DNA of 64,000 nucleotides from Pirellulales bacterium (lineage in GTDB: Bacteria; Planctomycetota; Planctomycetia; Pirellulales; JAICIG01). The position numbers and the translations under genes were made by a program. Position 1 is the first letter of the stretch. Each line of letters begins with the position of its first letter. The notes below the pieces were generated by a model that was not told the origin of the DNA, made no database searches, and worked only from the letters and a program-made list of their open reading frames with translations. Where the stretch lies: NCBI GenBank assembly GCA_035533075.1, contig DATLUO010000138.1, forward strand, positions 1 through 64,000. The letters are read 5' to 3'. Positions 33,246 to 41,330 of this stretch are shown here, in pieces.

Positions 33246-36200
33246 AATCTTCTTCGTCGCGGGCCGGCGAGGCAATGATCGGGATGGCCGGCGAAGGCGG
33301 AGCGGGTTGGCTTCCGAGGAAGAGATGGCGGCGGCTGCCCGTGCGGGCGTCGAAGATCATTTTGCGCTTGCCGGCCAGGGCGGCGGACAATGTTTCATAC
33401 AGCATGCGCCACTCGGTGAGCCGCGGATTGGCCGCGTGACTGGCTTGCACTTCGAGAAAACTTGCCGCGTCGCCGGCGGCTAATTCCTGCTGTTCGTGGG
33501 CCGCCGCCTGGGCCGCGGCAAGTTCGCCGGCCGCCTCACCGGCAAGGTCGGCTTGCAGCCCCGCCCAGCGCTCGTCGGTCAGTTCGCCCTCGTCACGGAC
33601 CAGCTCGCGCCACGCCGCCAACCCGCCCGCCTTGATCACGCGATCTCGCAGGAAAGCATCGGCCTCGTTCTTGCGCCGCTCGCGCTCCTTGAACGCCCGC
33701 GAGACGTCGCGAAAGGCATCCACGACGGCCAGCGGCGGATGCACGTCAACCAGGCAGACGCCGTCGTCGAGTAGCCTAACGCCGCAGCCCAGCCGGTCGA
33801 GTTCCGCTTGCAGCCGCCGCCCGATCTCGCGTTCCAAATCGGCCCGGCCGGTGGTCAGGATCTCGGCCGGTTCGCGGTTTCCCTTGGCGCCACTGTTCAA
33901 CAGCGGCCTCTCGGCCAGCACTTCGCGAACGACGCTCTGGGCCGCGACCTGCAACAAGTTCTGCGGATCTCGCGCGGCAAAGTGCCAGGCACGCACGTCG
34001 TCGATGCGATATTGCACCGCGGCGCCGACCTCGACCAGGCTCTGGTCGCCGGTCAGGGCAATCGCCTCGTCGTCGCTGCGTCGGACGCCGTGGGGCGTGT
34101 TCCACTCGATCGCCTGCTTCGCGCCCGCCTCGGCCGCGCGCGTGCTTTGCAAGCCGACTTCAATCGTCCGCACCCGTGCCGGGCGGTCTTTGACGATCGT
34201 GTCCCAAGGCGGCGGCAGGCGCAGGTGCGGGCCCGGCCCCAGCGCCGCGCGAAAGCGGCCAAAACGCCGCACGACCGCCACTTCGTCGGGGCCGACGAAC
34301 ACGACGATCTGGGCCAGGTACGCCACGACCGCCAACAACAGGGCGGCCCGCAACAGCAGCCATCGCCACCACCACAACGCTTCGCATGCCCGAACGAGAG
34401 GCTCGAACTGCCGGCCGAAGCCGGCGCAGCCACGGGCCAGCAGCGACTCGATGCGACCGAACCAGCTCGCTTGCCAGCGGTCGAACCAGATGAGCCGCAT
34501 TGAATTGACGAGCACCAGCAGCGAGCCGCACTGGTGAAAAATGGCCGCGGCCACCGGGGCGCGTCTGAGCCAGGCCTGCGACCAGGTAGGCATGATCCAG
34601 GCCGTGAGCGCGATGCCCAGCAAGTTGACGAAGAACGCGAACAGCACGATGTTCTGCCGGATGACGCGCACCGTTTCGCGGGCCAGCCGAAGCGTGGCCG
34701 GCAACGAGGCCAACGGGTCGCCCATCAAGACCAGGTCGCCCGCCTCGGCGGCCAGATCGCTGCCCGCCCCGGCAATCGCCAGGCCCACGTCGGCCCTGGC
34801 CAGCGCCGGGGCGTCGTTCACGCCGTCGCCGACCATCGCCACGGCGGCTTCATCCGACGGCCGGCCCGCGCCGCGCTCCGCGCGCCAGCCGGCCAGCCAC
34901 TGCGCCTTCTCATCAGGCCGCAACTCCGCCTGCCAGCGCTCGATGCCAAGTTGCCGCGCGATCTCGGCGGTCGTGCGCGGCCGGTCGCCCGTCAAGAGCA
35001 CGACCTCGTCGATGCCCATCGCCCGCAGCTCGGCCAGCACGCCGGCCGCTTCGGGCCGCACCGCGTCGCGCACGCCAATCGCCCCGGCCAGTTTGCCGTC
35101 GATGGCCACCAACAGCGGCGTCTGGCCGGCTGCTTCGAGCCTCGCAATCAGTCCCTCGACTTCGTCGGGCAATTCGATCTCGCGGTCGCACATCAGACGG
35201 CGGTTACCGACGACAACACTTGCCGCAGAGTCGGCGAGTAGGCGGGCCGCCACGCCGGCGCCGGGCAGAGCCTCGAATTCACCCACGGCGGGCAAGCTTA
35301 TTCCTCGCTCTTTTGCCGCCGCCACGAGCACCCGCGCGATCAGGTGCTCGCTCGTTTGCTCGGCCGCCGCGGCCGCCCGCAGAATCTCATCCGGCGTGCG
35401 GCCGGCTAAAGGTAAGCATTCGCCTAGCACGAGCTTGCCGGTGGTCAACGTGCCGGTCTTGTCGAAGGCGATGCGACGGACCGCTGCCAGGCGTTCCAGT
35501 GCCGCCCCGCCTTTGATCAGCACTCCGCGCCGCGCCAGCCAGGCGACCGCGGCCATCATCGCCGCCGGGGTCGCCAACACCAACGCGCAGGGGCAGGCCA
35601 CGACCAGCACCGCCAACGTCGGCATCCAGTTCCAACGATCGAGCGCGGGCCAGATCGCTTGCGAAAGCGCCAGCCGATTGGTGGCCGCGAAGGTGGCCGC
35701 GGCGCAGACAAGCACGAACGGCAGAAACCAGCGGGCCAGCCGATCGGCGATCCGCTCGACGCGCGCCTTGTCTCGCTGCGCCGCCGCGACGATGCGGATC
35801 ACCTGACCGAGCGTGGTGGCGTCGCCCACGGCGTCGGTGCGAATCTCCAGCGCACCGAACTGGTTGAGCGTGCCGGCGTAAACCGCGTCGCCTTCCGCCT
35901 TGTCGGCGGGCATGCTCTCGCCGGTGAGCGTGCTTTCATCGACCGCCGACCGGCCCGCCAGCACGGCGCCATCCACGGCGATCCGCTCTCCGGGCCGCAC
36001 CACCACAATATCGCCGATCGCCAGCGACTCGACCGGCAGCTCGACCTGTTCGTCGCCGCGCCGGACCCGCACCCGCCGCGGCCGAAGCTCCAAAAAGCGT
36101 TCCAGCTCGCGATGCGTCCGGGCAAACGTAATCGCTTCCAGCGATTCCCCGATCATGGCGATCAGCACCACCTCGGCGCCGACCCAGTATTCTTTGAGCG

Positions 36201-36474
36201 CCAGCGACGCCAGCAGAGCGATGGCCAGGGCCAAATCGGCCCCAACATGGCCCTCAATGAGGCCGGCCAGCGACGCATAGACGATCCGCGCGCCGCCCAG
36301 CACCGCGGCGACAAGGGCAAGGTTGACTCCCCAGGGATTGCGGAGGTTTGCGTAGCCCAGCCAGGCGAAGAGCAGATCGCCCGACACCAGCAGCCCGACC
36401 GCGGCCGTCAGCAGGTACAGCGCGCGAAACGACGGCAGTCTTAAAGCATCGTCGCCGTCGTGCTGCGTTTGCAT
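33244..36474 (-). CDS. P1B-type metal ATPase fused to an HflK-like SPFH domain
   Basis: 1076 residues in two parts. Residues 1-665 are a heavy-metal ATPase without an HMA domain: TGES at 184-187, CPC at 294-296 in a membrane helix, the phosphorylation motif DKTGT with D338, and GDGVND at 549-554. The usual SEHP motif reads SEHL (375-378). A membrane helix near 705-727 leads into VFVGPDEVAVVRRFGRF, the start of an SPFH/HflK domain running to about 1000, with a coiled tail. SPFH proteins scaffold membrane complexes and FtsH protease. ATG 36474 gives MQTQHDGDD. It is divergent from a NicO-type transporter, which supports a metal role. Confidence 0.85.
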   Translation of the reverse strand: MQTQHDGDDALRLPSFRALYLLTAAVGLLVSGDLLFAWLGYANLRNPWGVNLALVAAVLGGARIVYASLAGLIEGHVGADLALAIALLASLALKEYWVGAEVVLIAMIGESLEAITFARTHRELERFLELRPRRVRVRRGDEQVELPVESLAIGDIVVVRPGERIAVDGAVLAGRSAVDESTLTGESMPADKAEGDAVYAGTLNQFGALEIRTDAVGDATTLGQVIRIVAAAQRDKARVERIADRLARWFLPFVLVCAAATFAATNRLALSQAIWPALDRWNWMPTLAVLVVACPCALVLATPAAMMAAVAWLARRGVLIKGGAALERLAAVRRIAFDKTGTLTTGKLVLGECLPLAGRTPDEILRAAAAAEQTSEHLIARVLVAAAKERGISLPAVGEFEALPGAGVAARLLADSAASVVVGNRRLMCDREIELPDEVEGLIARLEAAGQTPLLVAIDGKLAGAIGVRDAVRPEAAGVLAELRAMGIDEVVLLTGDRPRTTAEIARQLGIERWQAELRPDEKAQWLAGWRAERGAGRPSDEAAVAMVGDGVNDAPALARADVGLAIAGAGSDLAAEAGDLVLMGDPLASLPATLRLARETVRVIRQNIVLFAFFVNLLGIALTAWIMPTWSQAWLRRAPVAAAIFHQCGSLLVLVNSMRLIWFDRWQASWFGRIESLLARGCAGFGRQFEPLVRACEALWWWRWLLLRAALLLAVVAYLAQIVVFVGPDEVAVVRRFGRFRAALGPGPHLRLPPPWDTIVKDRPARVRTIEVGLQSTRAAEAGAKQAIEWNTPHGVRRSDDEAIALTGDQSLVEVGAAVQYRIDDVRAWHFAARDPQNLLQVAAQSVVREVLAERPLLNSGAKGNREPAEILTTGRADLEREIGRRLQAELDRLGCGVRLLDDGVCLVDVHPPLAVVDAFRDVSRAFKERERRKNEADAFLRDRVIKAGGLAAWRELVRDEGELTDERWAGLQADLAGEAAGELAAAQAAAHEQQELAAGDAASFLEVQASHAANPRLTEWRMLYETLSAALAGKRKMIFDARTGSRRHLFLGSQPAPPSPAIPIIASPARDEED

Positions 36475-36490
36475 GATCGTGTGGAATTGG

Positions 36491-36510
36491 TAGGGTGGGA
36501 CCAGCGAGCT
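36491..36510 (+). repeat. REP-like half unit, family A, copy 6
   Basis: TAGGGTGGGACCAGCGAGCT matches the first 20 bases of family A, then breaks off into an AATCCAAA repeat. It lies in the divergent promoter region between the ATPase fusion and the NicO-type gene. Confidence 0.75.
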
Positions 36511-36516
36511 CCCCGC

Positions 36517-36573
36517 AATTTTGGATTTTGGATTGTGCGGAATCCAAAATCCAAAATCCAAAATCCAAAATCA
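36517..36573 (+). repeat. AATCCAAA short repeats in inverted halves
   Basis: AATTTTGGATTTTGGATT is followed by four tandem AATCCAAA units, forming a potential hairpin about 55 bases long. The same unit precedes nuoC next to REP copy 1. Confidence 0.65.
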
Positions 36574-36691
36574 TTTTGCCCGCTCCAGGCTAGGTGGGCC
36601 AGTGGCGCGTGTCAACGGTAGCGGTCTTTCCCCCTTCGTGCTACGCTTGGCAAGTGCCTTGAACCACGCCCGCCAGACGAACCTCCCACTT

Positions 36692-37396
36692 ATGAACGCC
36701 GACCTGGGCGCCTTGAGCGTCGCCGCCGTATCGATCGGGTTTTTCCACACGCTGCTGGGACCCGACCATTACGTGCCGTTTGTGGCCATGTCGCGCCTCG
36801 GCGGCTGGAGCCGGCGCAAAACGCTGGTCGTCACCTTGCTCTGCGGCCTGGCACACGTCGGCAGCTCGGTGCTGCTCGGTTTTATCGGACTGGCCCTGGG
36901 GCTGATCGTGTTTCAGTTGGAAGAGATTGAAGGCCGCCGCGGCAACGTGGCGGGCTGGCTGCTGATCGGATTCGGAGTGGCTTACTCGGTGTGGGGCCTG
37001 GTGCAAGCGGTCCGCAGCCGGTCTCACGCGCACTTGCACGCCCATCTCGACGGGACCGTGCATGACCATGAGCACGCCCATTCAGCCGAGCACCTGCACG
37101 CGCATGCCGCCTCCCCCTCGCTGACGCCGTGGGTGCTGTTTGCGATTTTCGCCTTCGGTCCCTGCGAGCCGCTGATTCCGCTCTTGATCTATCCGGCGGC
37201 CAAAGCCGACCTGTTCAGCGTGGCCTGCGTGACCGCGCTCTTCGCGCTGACCACCTTGGCCACGATGACCGGCATGGTCGTCGCGCTTTCGAGCGGGGTC
37301 GGTGCGCTCAAGTTCGCCAAGCTCGACCGCTACAGCCACGCGCTGGCCGGGCTGGTGGTTTTGTCGTGCGGACTGGCGATCAAGGCGGGCTGGTAG
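36692..37396 (+). CDS. NicO/UreH-type membrane transporter
   Basis: 234 residues, about six helices. FFHTLLGPDHYVPFVAMSRL near the N-terminus carries the HxxxPDHY-like metal motif, and a His-rich loop (SHAHLHAHLDGTVHDHEHAH) sits between helices three and four. FAFGPCEPLIPLLIYPAA follows. This matches the NicO/UreH-like family of nickel or cobalt permeases; the actual substrate is unknown. ATG 36692 is the first Met of the conserved part. It is divergent from the metal ATPase fusion. Confidence 0.8.
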   Translation: MNADLGALSVAAVSIGFFHTLLGPDHYVPFVAMSRLGGWSRRKTLVVTLLCGLAHVGSSVLLGFIGLALGLIVFQLEEIEGRRGNVAGWLLIGFGVAYSVWGLVQAVRSRSHAHLHAHLDGTVHDHEHAHSAEHLHAHAASPSLTPWVLFAIFAFGPCEPLIPLLIYPAAKADLFSVACVTALFALTTLATMTGMVVALSSGVGALKFAKLDRYSHALAGLVVLSCGLAIKAGW

Positions 37397-37406
37397 GATT
37401 TGGGCG

Positions 37407-37500
37407 TAGGGTGGGACCAGCGAGCTTGCGAGCGCCGGCCCACCATCATAGACCGCGATCCCGGTGGGCCGGCGCTCGCAAGCTCGCTGGTCCCACCCTA
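37407..37500 (+). repeat. REP-like palindrome pair, family A, copy 4 (BIME-like)
   Basis: TAGGGTGGGACCAGCGAGCT to GGCCCACC (37407-37444) and the reverse unit GGTGGGCCGGCGCTCGCAAG to TCCCACCCTA (37463-37500) with an 18-base spacer. It forms a long stem between two genes that end toward each other and could act as a terminator. Confidence 0.88.
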
Positions 37501-37592
37501 CCGACGAAACTGCAACGATCGCCCCAAATGTAAACCAATTAGCAACGCTAGGCCTTTCCGCTTGCGGAGCAAGCGGGCTACGGGGCTACGGG

Positions 37593-39428
37593 CTAGTGGT
37601 TCAGAATAAACTCGTTGCTATTCAGCACCGCCCACCAGACATCCTGCATCGCCGCGGCCGGATCGCCGCCGCGCAATGCCAACAACTGGTTGGCAATCGT
37701 CATCTCTTGCTTCGACGGCTTGCGGGCCAAGGCCGCTTCATACAGATAGTCGATTCGTGAGTGCGGCTTCATGCTGCCCGCGATCATCTTGTGCAAGAAG
37801 CCGCCCTTCTCCAGGCTGGTGGCCTTCTTGATCAGATCGCCGTTCATCATCATCAACGTCTGCGGGATCGTACCGTTGAAGGTCGTCGTCTCGTCGCCTT
37901 CGTCGGTGCCGAACGCGATCGTGAACTGCCGCAGCCAGTCGCCCTTGGTCTTCTCTTGCTCCTGGAAGCTGCCCTTGGTCTTGTGCGCCTCGGTGGCGAC
38001 CAGCAACGATTCGTAAAGTTCTTCGGCCTGCATCTGCCGCACATAAAAATGACTGAACAGCGGCTTGTTGCCCAGCGTCGGGTCGTCCTGCTTGTTCTTG
38101 GCGATTCTCGCTCCGTACTTGCTCGATAACGCGTAAGGCTCGCTGAGCACGATCCAGCGAATCAGCCGGCGCAGGTCGTGCCCGTGCCCGCTGAATTGCT
38201 TGCCGAGATATTCCAGCAAATCAGGGTGTGAAGCCGCATTGTGCGGCCCCAGGTCGTCGATCGGCTTGGTAAAGCCATAGCCCAGGAAGTGCGCCCACAT
38301 GCGGTTGACGATCGACTTGCCCAGGTACTCCGATTTGACCACCAACTTGGCCAGCTCCAGGCGGCGATTGACCTCGTCGGCGTAACCGCTGGGGTTGATC
38401 TTGGTGCCGTCGACGAACGTCGGATAGGCCACCTGCAAGATGCCGTTTCGCAGTTCATAGTAAATCTCGGCTTCCCGCGGGTCGCCCCCCTCGCCGGGAA
38501 AATCTTCGTTTTCCAACCGGACGGCCACGATTTCGCGCCCTTGGAAGGTGCGCAGGGCCTTGGTCTGGCGGAAGAAGGCGTTCATGCCCCAAAACTGGTC
38601 CTGCTTCCAGTCGTTGAAGGGATGATTGTGGCACTGCGTGCATTGCACCTGCAGGCCGAGGAAATATCGGGCGGTCTTGGCGGTGGCGGTGGTGGCGTTC
38701 TCTTGCAGGTTGTCGAGCACGAAGTTGACCGCGCCGTTGTAACCGTCTTCGCCCGGCTTGTTCGAGCCGGTGGCGCTGATCAGCTCAAACACCATTTTGT
38801 CGTAGGGCTTGTTGGTCAAAAAGTTGCGGCGGAGATATTGCTGCATGCCGTCGCGGTCGACCAAGTCGCGGGCTTCGTCACGGGCGTTCTTGGGGCGGCC
38901 GATGAGGATGTTGGTCCAGAGGGTCATCCAGTTTCGGGCGTACTCTTCCACATACTCGTCGCTGTCGAGCAGACGGTCGACCAGGGCCTGCTTTTTATTC
39001 TTCGACTTGTCGGCCAGAAAGCCTTGCAGTTCCGAGACCGACGGGATGCGGCCCAGCACGTCCAGAAAGAGGCGGCGGCACCATTCGTTCTCGGTGGCCT
39101 CGGGCGAGGCGGTGACTTCCGCGTCGTTCCAGCCCTTGCGGATTTGTTCGTTGATGTAGGCGATAATGTCGGCGTCGCTGGTGCCGCTCGTCGAAACGGC
39201 GTCGCTCAACTCGCCGCCGCCCTTATCGCCCAACGACTTGCCGCCGAGTTCTTTCTTGGCGTCGGCCGCCGCGACTCGCCCGGTCGACTTTTTTTCAGCA
39301 GCCGTCGCGGCCTGATAGCGGACGGAAGCGACCCAGGCGGCGGCGAGGGCCGCCGCGCAGAGCAGAACCAGGCGCCCCGGTTTACCGCATTGTACCGCCG
39401 CCGAACATGCTTGGATGTGCCGCATCAT
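37593..39428 (-). CDS. DUF1549/DUF1553 domain protein
   Basis: 611 residues. ATG 39428 follows GAGG and leads into a signal-anchor (LVLLCAAALAAAWVASV). The DUF1549 part has CRRLFLDVLGRIPSVSEL, YARNWMTLWTNILIGR, and VQCTQCHNHPFNDWKQDQFW with a CTQCH heme-like motif. The DUF1553 part has NRMWAHFLGYGF, HPDLLEYLGKQF and a C-terminal AALARKPSKQE and AVLNSNEFILNH. These proteins are abundant in Planctomycetota; the function is unknown. It is followed downstream (to the left) by a REP pair. Confidence 0.88.
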   Translation of the reverse strand: MMRHIQACSAAVQCGKPGRLVLLCAAALAAAWVASVRYQAATAAEKKSTGRVAAADAKKELGGKSLGDKGGGELSDAVSTSGTSDADIIAYINEQIRKGWNDAEVTASPEATENEWCRRLFLDVLGRIPSVSELQGFLADKSKNKKQALVDRLLDSDEYVEEYARNWMTLWTNILIGRPKNARDEARDLVDRDGMQQYLRRNFLTNKPYDKMVFELISATGSNKPGEDGYNGAVNFVLDNLQENATTATAKTARYFLGLQVQCTQCHNHPFNDWKQDQFWGMNAFFRQTKALRTFQGREIVAVRLENEDFPGEGGDPREAEIYYELRNGILQVAYPTFVDGTKINPSGYADEVNRRLELAKLVVKSEYLGKSIVNRMWAHFLGYGFTKPIDDLGPHNAASHPDLLEYLGKQFSGHGHDLRRLIRWIVLSEPYALSSKYGARIAKNKQDDPTLGNKPLFSHFYVRQMQAEELYESLLVATEAHKTKGSFQEQEKTKGDWLRQFTIAFGTDEGDETTTFNGTIPQTLMMMNGDLIKKATSLEKGGFLHKMIAGSMKPHSRIDYLYEAALARKPSKQEMTIANQLLALRGGDPAAAMQDVWWAVLNSNEFILNH

Positions 39429-39504
39429 GGGACGTGCCTCTTCACTAAGCTCGAATTGCCGATAGCATCCCCAAGTTGCTATCATAAGGGACCCTGCGGC
39501 GAAG

Positions 39505-40203
39505 TCAAATATCGAGCCGGACCTTGGGATGTTCGCTCAGCAGAGACCGCGTTTGGCGGCGAGAATACGTGTAGAAGGCGACTTGGCCGGGCTGGGGCTC
39601 AAACACAGGACCGACGCGGCAGGATTGCTCCCGCAACCATTGCCGCAGATACTCGGCGGCGCCGCGGTCGGCCAGCAAAATCAGGTCGCTGATGCCCGAC
39701 TTCTGGATGTGTACCGGAACCGGGTCGCCCGGCAGCTCGGCCGCTGAGTGCGACGACTTGGCCGTGAGCCGGCGGCTCTTGGCCGCGGCTTCTTGGGCTT
39801 GCGCCGTTCTCTCCTGGCTGTCGGCGACGCGGGCACGGACGCGTTCCAGCAGCGCCTGCAGCGCTTCGACGCGCAACGGCTTGACCAGGAATTCGTCGAA
39901 GCCCGCCTTCAGGGCCTGTTGGCGATGACCTTCATCGGCGTAGCCGGTCAACGCCACCAGCGAAGTCGTTGCCAGATCGGGCACCAGTCGAACGTTGCGG
40001 GCGACGGTCAATCCGTCGATTTGCGGCATGCCCAGGTCGACGAGCATGACGTCGGGTTTGATCAGGGGCGCTTGCTCGATGGCCGTGCTTCCCTGGTTGG
40101 CCACGTGGACGTCGTGACCCCAGTGTCGGATCAACAGCCGCATACATTCCGTGGTGTCTCGATCGTCGTCGACGACAAGAACTCGCATGGGGGCGACCGC
40201 CAT
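39505..40203 (-). CDS. response regulator with REC domain and unknown C-terminal part
   Basis: 232 residues. The REC domain spans about 6-122: VLVVDDDRD (acidic pocket), MLVDLGMPQIDG with the phosphoacceptor Asp, ALTGYA and the Lys in FLVKPLR. A coiled, Ala/Arg/Gln-rich linker follows, then about 80 residues (SGISDLILLADRGAAEYLRQ) without a known output domain. ATG 40203 gives MAVAPMRVLVV; ATG 40188 is also possible. It is next to CheB genes, so it may belong to one signalling group. Confidence 0.8.
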   Translation of the reverse strand: MAVAPMRVLVVDDDRDTTECMRLLIRHWGHDVHVANQGSTAIEQAPLIKPDVMLVDLGMPQIDGLTVARNVRLVPDLATTSLVALTGYADEGHRQQALKAGFDEFLVKPLRVEALQALLERVRARVADSQERTAQAQEAAAKSRRLTAKSSHSAAELPGDPVPVHIQKSGISDLILLADRGAAEYLRQWLREQSCRVGPVFEPQPGQVAFYTYSRRQTRSLLSEHPKVRLDI

Positions 40204-40468
40204 CGCTGCTGCTCCATCTTGTGCTACTTGTGCCAAACCGTCACCTAGGAGAGGCAGAATAAAAAAGAAAAGAGGCAAGGTTGACAAACAAGGTTCAGTA
40301 TACCGTGCCGACTAAAACGTGCAAGCTTCGCGTTCGTGACTTTAGTGACTTCGCGAGCCGGCGCGCTGCTGGTGAAAAAGGCATCAACGGTGTAGAATTT
40401 GCCCAATGCCTTGATGCAGTACCGAGGACCTCTCGGGCACAGCCAGAACCTTGCCCGGAGCATGTTCG

Positions 40469-41062
40469 TTGCCAGAAATCGACCTTATCGTGATCGGCGG
40501 CTCGGCGGGGGGCCTGCCCGCGCTGTTGAAAGTGGTGCGCGATTTGCCCGCGGACCTGCCGGCCGCCCTATGCGTCGCCATTCACATGTCGCCTGACAGC
40601 CCCGGCAAACTGCCGCAAATCGTGGGGCGCCGTACACCCTTGCCGTGCCTGTTCGCCGACGACGAACAGGCGATCCTGCCCGGTCGCATTTATTTCGCTC
40701 TCGTCGACCGGCACCTGTTGATCGACGACGGCAAGCTGCGCGTGAGCCAGGGGCCGAGAGAAAACGGCTTTCGACCGGCGCTCGACCCTCTGTTTCGCAG
40801 CGCGGCCCGCTGCTACGGTCCGCGGCTGGCCGGCATAGTACTCTCCGGCAGCCTGGGCGACGGGAGTCACGGTCTGGCCGCCATCAAACAGTCGGGCGGC
40901 ATCACGATCGTGCAAGATCCGGAAGAGGCCACCATACCCAATATGCCACTCAGTGCGCTGCGCGGCACGCAAATTGACCATATCATACCGGCCTCGGAAA
41001 TGGCCCCGCTGATCGTGCGGCTCGCGCAGAGATCCGACGCCGCGTTGGGATGTCGACGATGA
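40469..41062 (+). CDS. stand-alone CheB methylesterase domain protein
   Basis: About 197 residues. LIVIGGSAGGLPALLKVV (nucleophile Ser), VAIHMSPDSP (catalytic His), and GIVLSGSLGDGSHGLAAIK (Asp) give the CheB catalytic set; no receiver domain is present. TTG 40469 is preferred because GGAG lies eight bases upstream; TTG 40451 is in frame. The last 12 or so codons overlap an old transposase remnant, so the C-terminus is probably secondary. Substrate methyl-accepting proteins are not encoded nearby. Confidence 0.8.
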   Translation: MPEIDLIVIGGSAGGLPALLKVVRDLPADLPAALCVAIHMSPDSPGKLPQIVGRRTPLPCLFADDEQAILPGRIYFALVDRHLLIDDGKLRVSQGPRENGFRPALDPLFRSAARCYGPRLAGIVLSGSLGDGSHGLAAIKQSGGITIVQDPEEATIPNMPLSALRGTQIDHIIPASEMAPLIVRLAQRSDAALGCRR

Positions 41063-41247
41063 GCACGACCTGAAGCGGTGCGTGGATTATATTCATTGGA
41101 ACCCTCGCAAGCACGGCCACGTCGCGCGTCAGAGATTGGCAATGGTCGTCGTTTCATCGGTTTGCGGGCGCCGGCGAGTATGATTTGGATTGGGGCGGGA
41201 CGGATCCAACGCCGGGCTGGGACGATCCAGAGTGGGGAGAGATTTAG
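41044..41247 (+). pseudogene. REP-associated tyrosine transposase (RAYT) 3' remnant
   Basis: DDEHDLKRCVDYIHWNPRKH GHVAR is followed, after a two-base frameshift near 41115, by RDWQWSSFHRFAGAGEYDLD WGG and a stop at 41245-41247. This DLxxxVDYIHxNPxKHG...R DWxWSSF ending is that of TnpA_REP (Y1/IS200-like) transposases. It starts inside the end of the cheB gene, and a REP-like copy lies 20 bases after its stop, as expected for RAYT loci. Confidence 0.8.
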
Positions 41248-41266
41248 TCAGGGGACGCCGAACGAT

Positions 41267-41304
41267 GGTGGGCCGGCGCTCGCAAGCTCGCTGGTCCCAC
41301 CCTA
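41267..41304 (+). repeat. REP-like palindrome, family A, copy 5
   Basis: GGTGGGCCGGCGCTCGCAAG CTCGCTGGTCCCACCCTA, 20 bases after the RAYT remnant and 27 bases before the cheB-cheR fusion gene. Same orientation as copies 1 and 2. Confidence 0.88.
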
Positions 41305-41330
41305 CATCAAAGCCCACAGCCTTCCGACAC

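Noticed and set aside
40281-40310. TTGACA followed by TATACC as a promoter before cheB
   Set aside because: The spacing is about 12 bases, too short for a sigma-70 promoter.
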